NCBI GenBank assembly: GCA_018524725.1
Contig: JAEUWP010000546.1
Coordinates: forward strand, 1 to 33,021
Source of the DNA: Podaxis mareebaensis
Taxonomy: Eukaryota; Basidiomycota; Agaricomycetes; Agaricales; Agaricaceae
Length of the DNA: 33,021 bases
Direction of reading: 5' to 3'
In this document: positions 19,782 through 30,435 of the stretch, in pieces
Layout of the letters: every line of letters starts with the position of its first letter
How positions within the stretch are numbered: the stretch's first letter is position 1
Made by a program: the position numbers and the translations under genes
The notes under the pieces: generated by a model
Database searches by the model: none
Told to the model about the DNA's origin: nothing
Seen by the model: the letters and a program-made list of their open reading frames with translations, nothing else

Positions 19782-22700
19782 TCAGTGTACATCTGGGACT
19801 CCGTTTCTTGCAAGTCACTCTCTATGGTTGAGGCGGCGGGTGGTGAACTCCTCTTGGGTGACAGGTCCTTGAATCTGGTCAGCGAAAGAAAACGCCACAG
19901 GGTTCTGGTCTAAGAACTGGATAACCCAGAAGAAGCCATTGCAGGCTCCAACTGGGTATTGGTAGCAGGGGCAGGCATTGAGTATGTGGTCACGTGTTTC
20001 AAGTGGCTCACTGCAGGGGCAGGAAGTGATATGGTGCCCAGGGAAGAAGCACTGTTGAAAGGTGCTGATGGGCACATGATTGGTGACACAGCATGTGAAG
20101 CATGTACATAAATTGGGGTTCTTCCCAAGAGGTGAGTTGAGCCAGGTTCTGCCTTTGGCATATTTGGGTTGGAGGGGCATTTCCACACTGTTGACTAGGG
20201 GGAGCCATGAGTGGCCACGGTAGGTAGGGTTGTTCATTAATTGATGCCATAGTGATAGGCATTTTTGGGTGTAATGGTTTCGAATGAATCTGAGGGAGGT
20301 GCAGAAGGGTTGGCACCGGGGGTTAGGGAGGCAGAGGGACTTGGCAAGGGTGTGCACTTTGTGGTGTAAAGACCAGTTGGTGGAAGATGGGATCGACCAG
20401 AAGTGGATGTGATTCAGAGGGGAGGAGGAGAGCCAGGAGTGAAGGAGAGGAGTGACCACAATGGAGTCTGGGTGTGCGCTGTGGGGCCTGTAAGAGAACA
20501 GAAGTTTAGCAGAGGAAATTGAGTCTGTGAAAACTACAATTGAGGAAATGTTGAGAGAGTGAGAAAAGGAAATGGAAGAGAATAGGCCAAGACGGAGTGC
20601 ATATGATTTGGAGTCAGAGGATGTGACTTCCCCACAGGGGTGAACAGTGGAGGAAAGAATGTCTGTATCAGAAGAATTGAAAACCAGAAAAGTGGAAGTA
20701 GCGGAGAGAGAAGAATCAGAAGGGACCAAACTGTCTGTAGCTATGAGGAGTGAGACAGGGGAGGAGAAGGCAAGGTCACGGGCACAGGAGGCATTGGTGA
20801 TATGGAGGGCTATGGCGCCTTCTTTCAAAGGGTCAGGGCACTCAAAAAACTTGATTTGGTCACTAAACAAGTCCAGCAAGTGCTGGCCAGGTTTGGCACT
20901 GGGGTGAAGGTGCTAGAACTGGTCTGTGACCAGTTGGGTGTCTGAGACAAAGTTGAGTGCTGATGAGCACTGTTTGGATTGACACACATCTATGGAATCG
21001 ATATCACATGTGAGAAGTTTGAGAGGATGGGAGGGGGGGAGGGTATGGAAGTGGAGTGAGCATTGTTTGGAGAGTTTGAAAAGGTGGAGTTGGATGGGGA
21101 TAAGGCCCATGATGGCCTCAACCCCACTGGAAGGGGAGGTGCAGAATGCACCAGTGATCCACAAAGCTGCTTGGCATTACATGTGTTGGAGGGACTTGAT
21201 GAGACTGTGGTATCGAGTGATATGATTGAACCATAAGTGAAAGCCATAGGTGGCAATGGGAACCACACAAGATTGATATAGTAGTCACTTATGGAGGGGG
21301 GATAAGCCACAGACAGAGTTGCTGAGCATGCACATGCAGCAGATGGTAGAGAGGGCCTTGGTTGAATAGAACTGGACATGTTCTTTGAAAGAGAGGCTTC
21401 TGTCAAACCAAAAGCTGAGGTAGCAGAGGAAGGGTTTGGGGTGGATGGTGAGGGAGTTGTCAATGGTGACAGGAGGGTTGGGTTCATGGGAGGGGCAGTT
21501 GGAGAAATGGAATGCCTCAGTTTTGTCTCTTTCGAGAACAAACCCAAGGTGGCAGAGGTAGTCTTTGCAATTCCTGTAAACCTGGGAGAGAAGATGGCAG
21601 TTAGTAGCAAAAGAGTCTGATTGGACAATGATAAGTCCGTCATCAACAAAGGAAACTATTTTACAATGAGGGTCATTGGAAAATTTGTACATAAAAGGGG
21701 AGAGGGAAAGGGCGGTGAGAATGGGGGATAGGGCAGAACCTTGGCCAATGCCAACAGAAGTGGAAAATTTAGGGGAAAGTCGATTGTTCCATGAATAGGT
21801 GGTGAAACAATCTTTTAGGTAATCAGAGAAGAAGGAGATGAGGCAGGAATTAAATCTGTGGTGGCAGAGGGTAGAGATGAGTAGGGAGTGGTTGGTAGAA
21901 GGGAAGAATTGTGCCACATTGAATGCAATGACACTGGTCTTGAGTTTGCATCACCAACCTGTACAAACAAGGTGAGTGACATATATGCCAGCATCTTCAG
22001 TAGAGCACTGGATGATTCCTCCAAATTGGAGGGGGTGAACAAGATTGAATTGGGATGCTTTGAATTGCATCCTAGCAGAGATCATTTTCTCAATCAGCTT
22101 ACCTAGCATATTGAGGAGGACTATGGGTTGGAACATCTTTGGGGTGGAGTAGTGCAGTTTGTTGGGTTTAGGGATGATGACGGAAGTGGAGTTCTTGAAG
22201 TGTTCCAGCCATGTGGAAAATTTGATGCATTTGGAAGCGAAGGAGAGGAAGTTTGAACGGAGGGTGTCATTAGACATTAGGTGTTTCATGTGTGCCCATG
22301 AGAGGTGATCTGGGCCAGGGGCAGAGGAGTTGGCACAGGGGTTGAGAGCTTCAAAGAGTTCAGCACTAGAAAAAGGGAGCCATGGGCATTCGGGATGGGC
22401 ATCAAGTGACTCAATAGCACTCAAGTCCACATGGCAGTCAGAAGTGGAATTGTAAGAAGAGTCGAGTGCATGCCAGAGGTCATCCAGCTTGTCACAACTC
22501 TTCCCATTGAATGAAATGGATTGGGATGGGGGGAGGTTCTGTTTGCTGATCCAGGACATGAGGTCCCATGGGTGACAGTCCTCTTCAGCTATATCCTTGA
22601 TTTTCTTGTCAAAGAATGTGCATTTGGCCTGGCAGGTTGTGCATCGAAACTTGGTCCAGTTGGATTTGGACTTGTGAGACTGGAATGTTTTGAGATCAGT

Positions 22701-23699
22701 GGAGCACTGAGGGTTCCACCACAGCTTGGATCTGGCGCAAATGTGGACAAGTTTGGCATTGTTCTGCCATTCTTGGGTGATGATGTGGGACATAGAGTTG
22801 GCATAGGAGAGGACATCATCGCTTGAATTGAATTGGGCTGGGATGGCTTGGAGTTGGGTGCCTACTGAAGAAAGAAAGAAGGCTTCTTCTTCTGAATCAC
22901 ATGGGATTGTGAGCTTTTCAATAAAAGGTTGAAAGGGAGTGGGAGTGGGGAGAGAGGTGAGTAGGGGGAGGTGGTCAGAGTTAATTTGCCAGTTGTCACA
23001 GATGGAGTGGACTGGGCTTGGCTTGAGGGGATCATCTGTTGTGAAGATGAGGTTGATGATGGAAGGGTGTTTCGATCTGTCGAAGGAAACATGAGTATAT
23101 TTAACCTCTGTTGGTATGGAGAGTGTCAGGCTGATGGAGTTCATAATATCAACTACCAGATCAGCACAAGTGGAGTGGTGGGTGATGTGAGGATCCCATT
23201 CGGGAGAATGAGAGTTAAAATCCCCTCCCATGCAGACGATGTCTTTGGGGAAGAGGTGGATGTGTGATTCTAGATAGGTCAGTGATGAGTCATCAGAGGG
23301 GTCAAGGTAGCAATTGAGGAAGTACATTTTCCTCGGGAAAGATAAGGAGATGAGTTGAAAGTCTGGGGAAGAAATAATGCTAGGATGTGAGGTTGGAAGA
23401 AGGGCTTCACAAGATTTACAGATGAATGTAGCTGTGCATGGGCATTCTTCATCCAAAATGAAAAGGTGCCAGTTGGGGTTGTATGGTGTGCCTTTGTAAA
23501 GGACTCCTTCAGAGTCGTCAGTAGATGGGACATTATGAATGATGCTGAAAGGGGGTTCTTGAATGCATAAAATTAAAATGTCTTTGAAAATTGGATCATT
23601 CAGCAATGCCTTGACTGTGTCTTTGGAATGATGGACGTTGAAGAAAAGGGTGGGAATGTTGTCAAATAAAGTGGGCGCTTTAAGAGGTCCTTTAGACAT
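19782..23699 (-). pseudogene. LINE2 ORF2: endonuclease-RT-RNase H-CCHC polyprotein with about five stops
   Basis: One frame of about 1305 codons. ATG at 23697-23699 overlaps the ORF1 stop. The endonuclease motif GGDFN is intact (near 23215), RT has FVDD near 21640, RNase H has the Glu and middle Asp regions (SDSKSYAL, FTDS), and the finger is CX1CX7HX4C near 20020. RT motif A, AFDV in LINE3, reads AFNV here (codon 21918-21920), a loss of a catalytic Asp through a CpG change. Stops lie at 21951, 21285, near 21177, 20913 and 19815. At 21285 LINE3 still has CGA where this copy has TGA. Confidence 0.9.
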
Positions 23700-25551
23700 T
23701 AATAGCGCCAGAGTTGAAGTTGTGGCAGTTCTTCTCCACCTTAGCCTCTTGAAGCTTATTTTGGATCCACTCCTGATCAAAATGGTGACAGAAGAACAGA
23801 CATTTTTCTGAGTTCATGTGATGCTCTTTTGAGTCACATGAGAGACAGTTAAAGGAGGTCATGTGAGGACACTCCGTGATGTTAGTGGGGGTGGGGGGAC
23901 ATGGGTTAGGGCCAGTTTTACCATGGCAGCAGAATCTGTCACAGCAGTGGTTGTCAGTGTGATGAGGATCACTGCAAATTGAACACCTGGGGTTGCATGC
24001 TCTGCACAGATGAGAAGGGTGGCCCCACCTCCAGCATTTATTGCAGAGAGGGGAAGCGGTTCGCATGGATGCACTGCAGAAGGTGCAGACTCTATTCTCA
24101 AATAGAAGAGTGTGATTGATGAGGGATTTGGCTCTCATTGCAGATTGGGAGTCCCAAAGGTTGAAGAAGAGGATAGCAGAATCAGAGTGGGGGGAAACGC
24201 AGTGGAAGTGGGGTTTAACAATGAGATGTTGGATCATCTCATGATAGGGTGACGTTTCGATGACTTCCTTGAAGTTGTTGGAAGTGTGTGGGGAGCCATC
24301 TGAGTGGAAGTAGGGGAGGTTCATCAGCTTGATGAAGGACTTGGACATCGGAAGAGAAGGAATGACAGCATCCCTAATCTCTGGGGTGGCAAAGGTTGAT
24401 TGGTTTGAGTCAGCGATGCCTTTTTTGATGATGAGGAGTTCCTCATTGGTGGCAACTTGATTGGTTGAGAGCCATAGAGTCCGATCGTTGGACTTAGCTG
24501 ACTCAACTTTAAGTAGAAAGCCCTTCTGGTAAAGGGCATTGTTGCAGTTCCTCACCACAAGGTCGAGAGAAGTGATGAAGATAGGTTTGAAGACTTCATT
24601 ATAGGGGATAATGATGTTCTTGCAGGAGGGGCCTTGAGTGGCTTTAGGAGAGTTGGAAAGTCAAGGTGAAGGTTTAGATGTTGTTGGGGAGGGAGTTTTG
24701 ATATCCCCAGATGAGTGGAGGAAGTTGATGATGTTGACTGGTGACATCTGCGGGAATTGGTTTTGGAGAGCAGCATACTTTTGCAACTCTTCTGATTTAA
24801 GGGGTGTGTTTGAGGCAGCCCTGGCATAGGATGACCTTTGAGTAGATGGAGAGGGGGCATTAGACCTGGGGTGGGTCTTGTAGTTGATAGGGGGAGGAGA
24901 GGAAGGGGGGGGGAGAAGGTTTAGAGGCCTGTGGGGGGAGAATGGGAGCAACAATAGGCTTATGTGGAGCTTGGGCAGCTATCGGTTTATGAGGTGCCTG
25001 TCGACAGGTGACAGACATCCATGAACTAGTGTTGGTGTCACCTTTCCCAGTGCTTGTTGCTCTGGGATCGGCTTCAGGATTGATGGTAATGGAGGGAGGA
25101 GGGGGGAGCATTTCAGTATCATTGTTTGAACCAGAAGACTCACCTGGTTTGCTAGTATCTTGAGGGGGAAGGTGAGAAAGGGCAATTGCTCATGCTGTGT
25201 CTTTAGTGAATTGCGATTCTGAGCACTGGAGAAACCCAGATGCATCAGGGGGATTAATGGGGGAGCTCTGGAGATACCCAGTAGTGTCCTTGGGGGAAGG
25301 GGAAGGCACAGCTGGAGCCTTTTCAGCCCGACGTTCTTGGTGGTGACTGGTAGACATGGGGGTGGGGGTGGGAGATAAGGTGTGAGAAGGGGGAAATTGC
25401 ATTGAGATGGCATTGTAAAGGCACACAGTGTGATTGTTAAAAGGAACTGCCTTGTTGCAAAGTTGCTCAGAGTGAGCAATGGTCTGTATTAGGTGAACAA
25501 GGGAAGAGGTACCCTTGAAAGAAGAGAAATCCCCTCCATTGTTAGCCCATG
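23692..25551 (-). pseudogene. LINE2 ORF1, C-terminal part
   Basis: It continues ORF1 after LINE3. A Pro-rich linker contains a nine-G run on the + strand (24905-24913) where the frame changes, so a one-base indel is likely, and a TGA lies at 24661. The conserved C-terminal domain and three knuckles (CX2CX4HX4C twice, then CX2CX4HX6C) run from about 24560 to the stop at 23692. It aligns well with LINE1 ORF1. Confidence 0.85.
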
Positions 25552-25565
25552 AAGATAACCAACTA
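25552..25565. repeat. LINE3 target-site duplication, left copy
   Basis: AAGATAACCAACTA recurs at 28186-28199; the first two As are ambiguous with the poly(A). Confidence 0.9.
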
Positions 25566-25566
25566 T

Positions 25567-27900
25567 CTTAATACTCTCGGTAAGTTAATCGAGAAAATGA
25601 TCTCGGCTCGGATGCAATTCGAAGCGTCCCAATTTAATCTTGTCCATCCCCTCCAATTTGGAGGTATCATCCAGTGCTCAACAGAAGACGCTGGCGTATA
25701 CGTTACTCACCTTGTTCGTACAGGCTGGAAATGTAAACTCAAGACCAGCGTCATCGCATTCGATGTCGCCCAATTTTTCCCATCCACCAACCATTCCATC
25801 CTCATCTCCACTCTACGCCGTCAGGGTTTTAATTCTAATCTTGTTTCCTTCTTCTCTGACTATTTAAATAATCGCTTTACTACCTACTCCTGGAGCAACA
25901 ATTTGTCCCCAAAATTCCCTGCTTCTGTTGGTGTAGGCCAAGGCTCCGCCCTCTCCCCCATCCTCACAGCCCTTTCCCTTTCCCCTTTTATGTATAAATT
26001 TTCTAATGACCCTCGTTGTAAAATAGTCTCTTTCGTCGATGACGGACTTATTGTTGTTCAATCGGACTCCTTCACCACTAACTGTCGCCTTCTCTCGCAG
26101 GTATACAAAAACTGCGAGGAATACCTCCTCCACCTTGGCTTGGTTCTCGAAAGGGACAAAATGGAGGCCTTCCATTTTTCCAATCGCCCCTCTCACGACC
26201 CTAATCCCCCTGTCGTCATCGACAACTCCTTCACCGTCCACCCAAAACCTTTTCTACGTTACCTCGGCTTCTGGTTCGACAGGAGTCTAACTTTCAAAGA
26301 ACACGTCCGATTCTATTCCACTAAAGCACTCTCCACTGTCCACTGCATGCGTATGCTCGGCAACTCCATTTGCGGTCTCTCCCCCCTCCACAAACGACTC
26401 CTCTATCGATCTTGTGTCGTCCCCATTGCGATCTATGGATTTCGACTGTGGTTCAATCGTAACGCCAGATACCGTGGACTTATCAAATCCCTTCAACGCA
26501 TGCAACACCAAGCCGCTCTCTGGATCACAGGCGCGTTCCGTACTACTCCCACCGGTGGAGTTGAGGCCATTGCTGGTCTCATCCCCATCCAACTTCATCT
26601 CTTCAAACTCGCTAAGCGATGCTCCCTTCGGTTTCACACCCTCCCTCCTTCCCACCCCTTAAAACTCCTCACGCGCGATATTGACCCTTTAGTTGCGCGC
26701 CAAACCAAACAGCACTCGACGGCGCTTGACTTTGTCTCAGACGCTCAACTGGTCACAGACCGGTTCCAGCGCCTCCACCCCAACGCCAAACCTGGCCAGC
26801 GCTTGCTGGACTTGTTTAGTGACCAAATCAAATTCATCGAGTGTCCTGACCCTTCGAAAGAAGGCGCCATGGCACTTCACATCGCCAATGCCTCCCATGC
26901 CCGAGATTCCGCCTTTTCCTCCCCAATCTCCTTACTTGTAGCTACAGATGGTTCCGTCCCCACCAATCCCTCCCTATCTGCCACTTCTGCCTTTCTAGTT
27001 TTCAATTCTTCTGAAACTGACATTCTTTCTTCCGCTGTCCACCCTTGTGGTGAGGTTACTTCTTCCGATTCTGAATCTTATGCTCTCCGACTCGGTCTCT
27101 TTTCCGCTATCTCTTCTACTAATTCTCTCAACTCTTCCTCGATCGTAGTTTTCACAGACTCTATCACTTCAGCTAAACTTTTATTTTCATATAGGCCTCA
27201 CAGCGTGCATCTGGACTCCATCGTGGTTGCTCCCCTCCTCCATTCTTGGCTTTCCTCCTCTCCTCTCAATCACGTTCACTTTTGGTCCATTCCCTCATCC
27301 GCCAACTGGTCCATCCATCACAAGGCGCACACCCTAGCTAAATCGCTCCGCCTCCCCAATCCGCGTCGTCAACCCATCCGCACCTCCCTCGGATTCGTTC
27401 GAAATCACTACACCCAGAAATGCCTATCCTTATGGCAACAAAAAATGAATGATCCGTCCTATCGTGGTCAAAATTGGCTCTCACTTCTCAATCCCGCATC
27501 ACAACCCCTCCAACCCAAGTACGCCAAAGGCGGTACTTGGCTCAACTCACCCCTCGGAAAAAACGCCAACCTATGCACGCGCTTCACGCGCTGCGTCACC
27601 AATCACATGCCCATCGGCGCCTTCCGACAGCGCTTCTTCCCTGGGTGCCATATCACTTCTTGTCCATGCGGCGAGCCACTTGAGACTCGTGACCACATAT
27701 TTGACGACTGCCCTCGCTTCCGTTATCCAGTTGGACTCCGTGATGGTTTCCACTGGGTCATCCAGTTCCTAGACCAGAATCCTGCGGCCTTTTCATTCGC
27801 CAACCAAATACAAGGACCCGTCACACAAGAGGAGTTCGCCACCCGCCGCCTCAATAGAAGAGAGCAACTTGCAAGAAATGGAGTTCCAGATGTCCACTGA
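25567..27900 (+). CDS. LINE3 partial ORF2: RT core, RNase H, CCHC finger, uninterrupted
   Basis: About 777 codons belong to LINE3, ending at TGA 27898-27900. RT lacks the endonuclease and the first finger blocks but keeps AFDV (near 25760), GQGSALSP (near 25940) and FVDD (near 26035). The RNase H-like domain has ATDGS, SESYAL and FTDS (near 26945, 27070 and 27155). The C-terminal finger is CX1CX7HX4C near 27665. An ATG at 25549 in the flanking LINE2 sequence happens to be in frame, giving an apparent 783-aa protein, but I take that start to be accidental. Catalytic RT residues are intact, yet without the endonuclease and promoter it should be non-autonomous. It is the best template here for the family's ancestral sequence. 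Confidence 0.9.
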   Translation, partial: LNTLGKLIEKMISARMQFEASQFNLVHPLQFGGIIQCSTEDAGVYVTHLVRTGWKCKLKTSVIAFDVAQFFPSTNHSILISTLRRQGFNSNLVSFFSDYLNNRFTTYSWSNNLSPKFPASVGVGQGSALSPILTALSLSPFMYKFSNDPRCKIVSFVDDGLIVVQSDSFTTNCRLLSQVYKNCEEYLLHLGLVLERDKMEAFHFSNRPSHDPNPPVVIDNSFTVHPKPFLRYLGFWFDRSLTFKEHVRFYSTKALSTVHCMRMLGNSICGLSPLHKRLLYRSCVVPIAIYGFRLWFNRNARYRGLIKSLQRMQHQAALWITGAFRTTPTGGVEAIAGLIPIQLHLFKLAKRCSLRFHTLPPSHPLKLLTRDIDPLVARQTKQHSTALDFVSDAQLVTDRFQRLHPNAKPGQRLLDLFSDQIKFIECPDPSKEGAMALHIANASHARDSAFSSPISLLVATDGSVPTNPSLSATSAFLVFNSSETDILSSAVHPCGEVTSSDSESYALRLGLFSAISSTNSLNSSSIVVFTDSITSAKLLFSYRPHSVHLDSIVVAPLLHSWLSSSPLNHVHFWSIPSSANWSIHHKAHTLAKSLRLPNPRRQPIRTSLGFVRNHYTQKCLSLWQQKMNDPSYRGQNWLSLLNPASQPLQPKYAKGGTWLNSPLGKNANLCTRFTRCVTNHMPIGAFRQRFFPGCHITSCPCGEPLETRDHIFDDCPRFRYPVGLRDGFHWVIQFLDQNPAAFSFANQIQGPVTQEEFATRRLNRREQLARNGVPDVH

Positions 27901-28155
27901 AGGTCTTTCCCCCCATCACCTACTGTACCATAGCTAGCTCCCCACTTCCTCCTCTTCCCATCTATCCTCAATCTCCTCATCTTTCTTCGATTCGTTAAGT
28001 TAGTTCCACTCTCTCCTCGTCTCACTTCTCGCATGTAGTTCATATACTCTCGTATCTTCCCTGTCCTCTTTTCTCTCTTCTCTGTTCTTTAGTTTCGGTA
28101 TTGGGACTGCTATCGTGCACCCGTTTGTAGTAGCTAGTCTATTGCAATAAACATC

Positions 28156-28187
<32 letters not shown>
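27901..28187 (+). other. LINE3 3' UTR and poly(A)
   Basis: The CT-rich UTR ends with the block conserved in all LINE copies (GGGACTGCTATCGTGCACCC, TAGTAGCTAGTCTATTGC, AATAAA), then 27 A. Confidence 0.8.
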
Positions 28188-28189
<2 letters not shown>

Positions 28190-28199
28190 TAACCAACTA

Positions 28200-28933
28200 G
28201 AGGAGTAAGAGAGAAGCACTGTGAGAAGGCTAAGCACTTTGGGGTCTTGGGTGGAAGTGACATCAATGTCACTGAAAGTGTCACATAGTGTGGACTGGAT
28301 TGCTGACCAATCTGTTCCATGGGATGAAGGGTCCTTGCCTTGAGGTTGCATATTGGCTAAGGGAGAAATGGGAGTAAAGGTTGGGAGGGCAGGAAGGGGG
28401 TCTGATGGGCAGGATTCATCCCATGCTGCACCAGGAGTGGGTGGTACAAAGCCATGGGCAGCAGCAATAGATTGGGATGGGGATAGCACCTTATGAGATG
28501 AGGGAGCTATTTCAGGGGACATGTCAATTTCATTGCGAGCTGGCACAATAGAAGGGTGGATAGATTTGGGGGTAGAAAGGCCTTGAGAGCCTTCCTCAAT
28601 ATATTTGTCTGCATTTTTCTCAGCTGAGGAGACAGAGGTGGCATTGTCATCTTCTCTAAACTTCATACTCTTTTCCAGTCAATTTGACAAGGATTGATCT
28701 GTTGAATAGGAGCATTTGGCCCCAATAGATGGTGAGGGGGAAGGGGGCTTTCAAATGAAATCCTCCAAGACTTGGAAATTGTTAAAGAGAGGGACAGAGG
28801 CCTCTCGTGGAAGAGACGGGTTGGGTGCTAAGCTAGTGCTTGAACACCGACAGTGGGTGATGTTGGAATGAATACTGTTGGCAGTCTTCTTCATACCTCC
28901 AAGGAAGCTGCTAGTCTCCTTAGAGCTCAACAT
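28200..28933 (-). pseudogene. LINE2 ORF1, N-terminal part
   Basis: The start is ATG at 28931-28933, matching the LINE1 ORF1 start and leaving a 90-bp leader. A TGA at 28751 stands where LINE1 has arginine, and another stop lies near 28680. The stretch DMSPEIAPSS to DWSAIQSTLCDTFSD (28570-28275) aligns closely with LINE1. The reading breaks at the LINE3 insertion. Confidence 0.85.
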
Positions 28934-29023
28934 AGTGATTTAGAACCAGTAACTTTATTCCTTGTGCTATGAATAACTGTGCCACTGAAATGATAGTGGT
29001 AGTTACTGAGAAAGGAAGGTTTG

Positions 29024-29037
29024 ATGGTTTGTGTGCT
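29024..29037. repeat. LINE2 target-site duplication, right copy
   Basis: Exact repeat of 19466-19479. Confidence 0.9.
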
Positions 29038-30435
29038 GTTGGCTTGCTTTCAGTGAAGGGTGGCTTGATGTCATATGTGCATTCCTTGAGTTGTTCCAGT
29101 GTCATGTCTGTGATTTTTGTAACTGGTATGGCTCGAAGGGTGTGAGGGTGGTAGGGTACAAGTCAAAAGGCTGTGAACCTCAGCTTGGAGATAGCACTGT
29201 CAAGTTCAGCCAGTATGTATGATCCCCCTGTAGTTCTCCTAAGTACAATCATGGACCTGAAGTACCTCAGCTTTGTTTTGGTCCCTTGAATCATGAGTTT
29301 CATACCAGGACAAGCAAGTCATTGTCAAAGTTGAAGTCTCAGATAGTGTTTATATACTTCTCATTGAACTGTTGTATTGATTGATATCAAGCATTTGAAG
29401 ATGAGGTCCTTGACCCAGGCAAGATCCTGCAGTTGCTTCTGCAGTTGGATGGCATAGAATGCAATGAGTTCTTCAGTGGATGTGGGTTTGGTGAATGTGG
29501 GGGCAAGATATGTAGCCTCAGCAAGGTCAAATGGCATGAGCAGCTCAAGTCCATGTGCAATGAAGTATGGCAAATACCCAGTAGATCATTGGATGGATAC
29601 TCACTCCACCCAGAATACTGATGGTGCAACCAAGGTCCAATGGTTTTCATCACCATCTGCAGCCTTTACTAGTGCCTCCTGAACATCAAAGTGTTGTCAC
29701 TCCACTGGGTCATTTGCATGAGAGTTGTAAGGGGAGATCCATATATGGTTGATCTTGTAATGTTTAGATAGGTATTCCACTGCCTGCACAAAGGCTGGTC
29801 CATTATCAGTGACAATTTCCTCTATAGCACCCCATCTGCAAAATATATCTTCAAAAACAAAAGTCCTGAGTGATCACATGTTCTCCAACTGAAGCATTCA
29901 CCATTTGGGGTATGATGAGAGGGAGCAATGAGCATGAACAATATATCAGAAGCAGTTGGATTGAGGCATGAACATGGTATCAATGTAGGCCTTGTGGAAA
30001 AGGGAGAGCAGCATTGGAACAGTAGGAGGGATGTGAAACTGGTGGGTGAGTCATATTTGACATTTGTGACATGTTTTGATAAACCATCAGATGTCCTGTT
30101 TGAGCTGGGGCCACCAAAAACATTCTGCAAGTCACATGTGTGTAGTGAATATGCCTTTGTGACCAAGATCATTGTGCACTTGCTGTATAGGCTCATATCT
30201 CTTCCCCTCATCCACTACTATCTTATGCTTCATCCTACTGTCCTTCTTCCATAGCCTGCCATCCCTAACAAAAAATTGCATTGCATATTGCACCAAGCAT
30301 TTAAATGCTTCTTTGGTCATTTTGGGTGGTTGTTTCAGGTTATTGAGGAATGCCTGTACTTGCTTGAGCTCGAGATCATGAGCTTTTGCCTTTTCAAAAT
30401 GTGGAATAATCATGGTTGGATTTGGTGGACTCAGT
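29038..30435 (-). pseudogene. pol: Gypsy2 integrase and C-terminal domain, decayed
   Basis: It is in the same frame as the RT part to the right. A zinc domain (H, H in HNDLGHKG near 30170, CHKC near 30065) is followed by the catalytic core: Asp in YIDT near 29985, Asp in VTDNGPAF near 29800 and Glu in VEWQHFD near 29690. A FDLAEATYLAP block (near 29520) and a C-terminal SMIVLRRTTGGSYILAELD region (29180-29260) are typical of one basidiomycete Gypsy pol lineage that I recognise. Many TGA stops occur, for instance at CGA-type positions after THM and in TAF-LVPY. LINE2 interrupts the tail at 29037. Confidence 0.85.

Larger units (their letters stand above)
25566..28187 (+). mobile_element. LINE3: 5'-truncated young Tad1-like LINE copy
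   Basis: It starts inside RT, at the NTLGKLIEK region, and runs to a poly(A) of 27 (28161-28187). A target duplication shows that it inserted as a truncated copy, as is common when reverse transcription stops early. It is rich in CpG, unlike LINE1 and LINE2, and has no internal stop: recent. Confidence 0.93.
19480..29023 (-). mobile_element. LINE2: full-length Tad1-like LINE, decayed, with LINE3 inside
   Basis: It has a 14-bp perfect target duplication, poly(A) (a T-run of about 25 on the + strand at 19480-19504), a conserved 3' end block, ORF2, ORF1 and a 90-bp leader homologous to that of LINE1. Its length without LINE3 is about 6.9 kb, as for LINE1. It inserted into Gypsy2 pol in the same orientation as its host. 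It is the same family as LINE1 and LINE3. Confidence 0.92.

Noticed and set aside
25549..25551. ATG at 25549 as a real start of a 783-aa gene
   Set aside because: The ATG belongs to the antisense of LINE2 ORF1; the ORF is a truncated LINE3 that happens to be in frame.
29822..30211. 129-aa - strand ORF as a gene
   Set aside because: It overlaps Gypsy2 integrase in a different frame; the integrase frame carries the conserved motifs.
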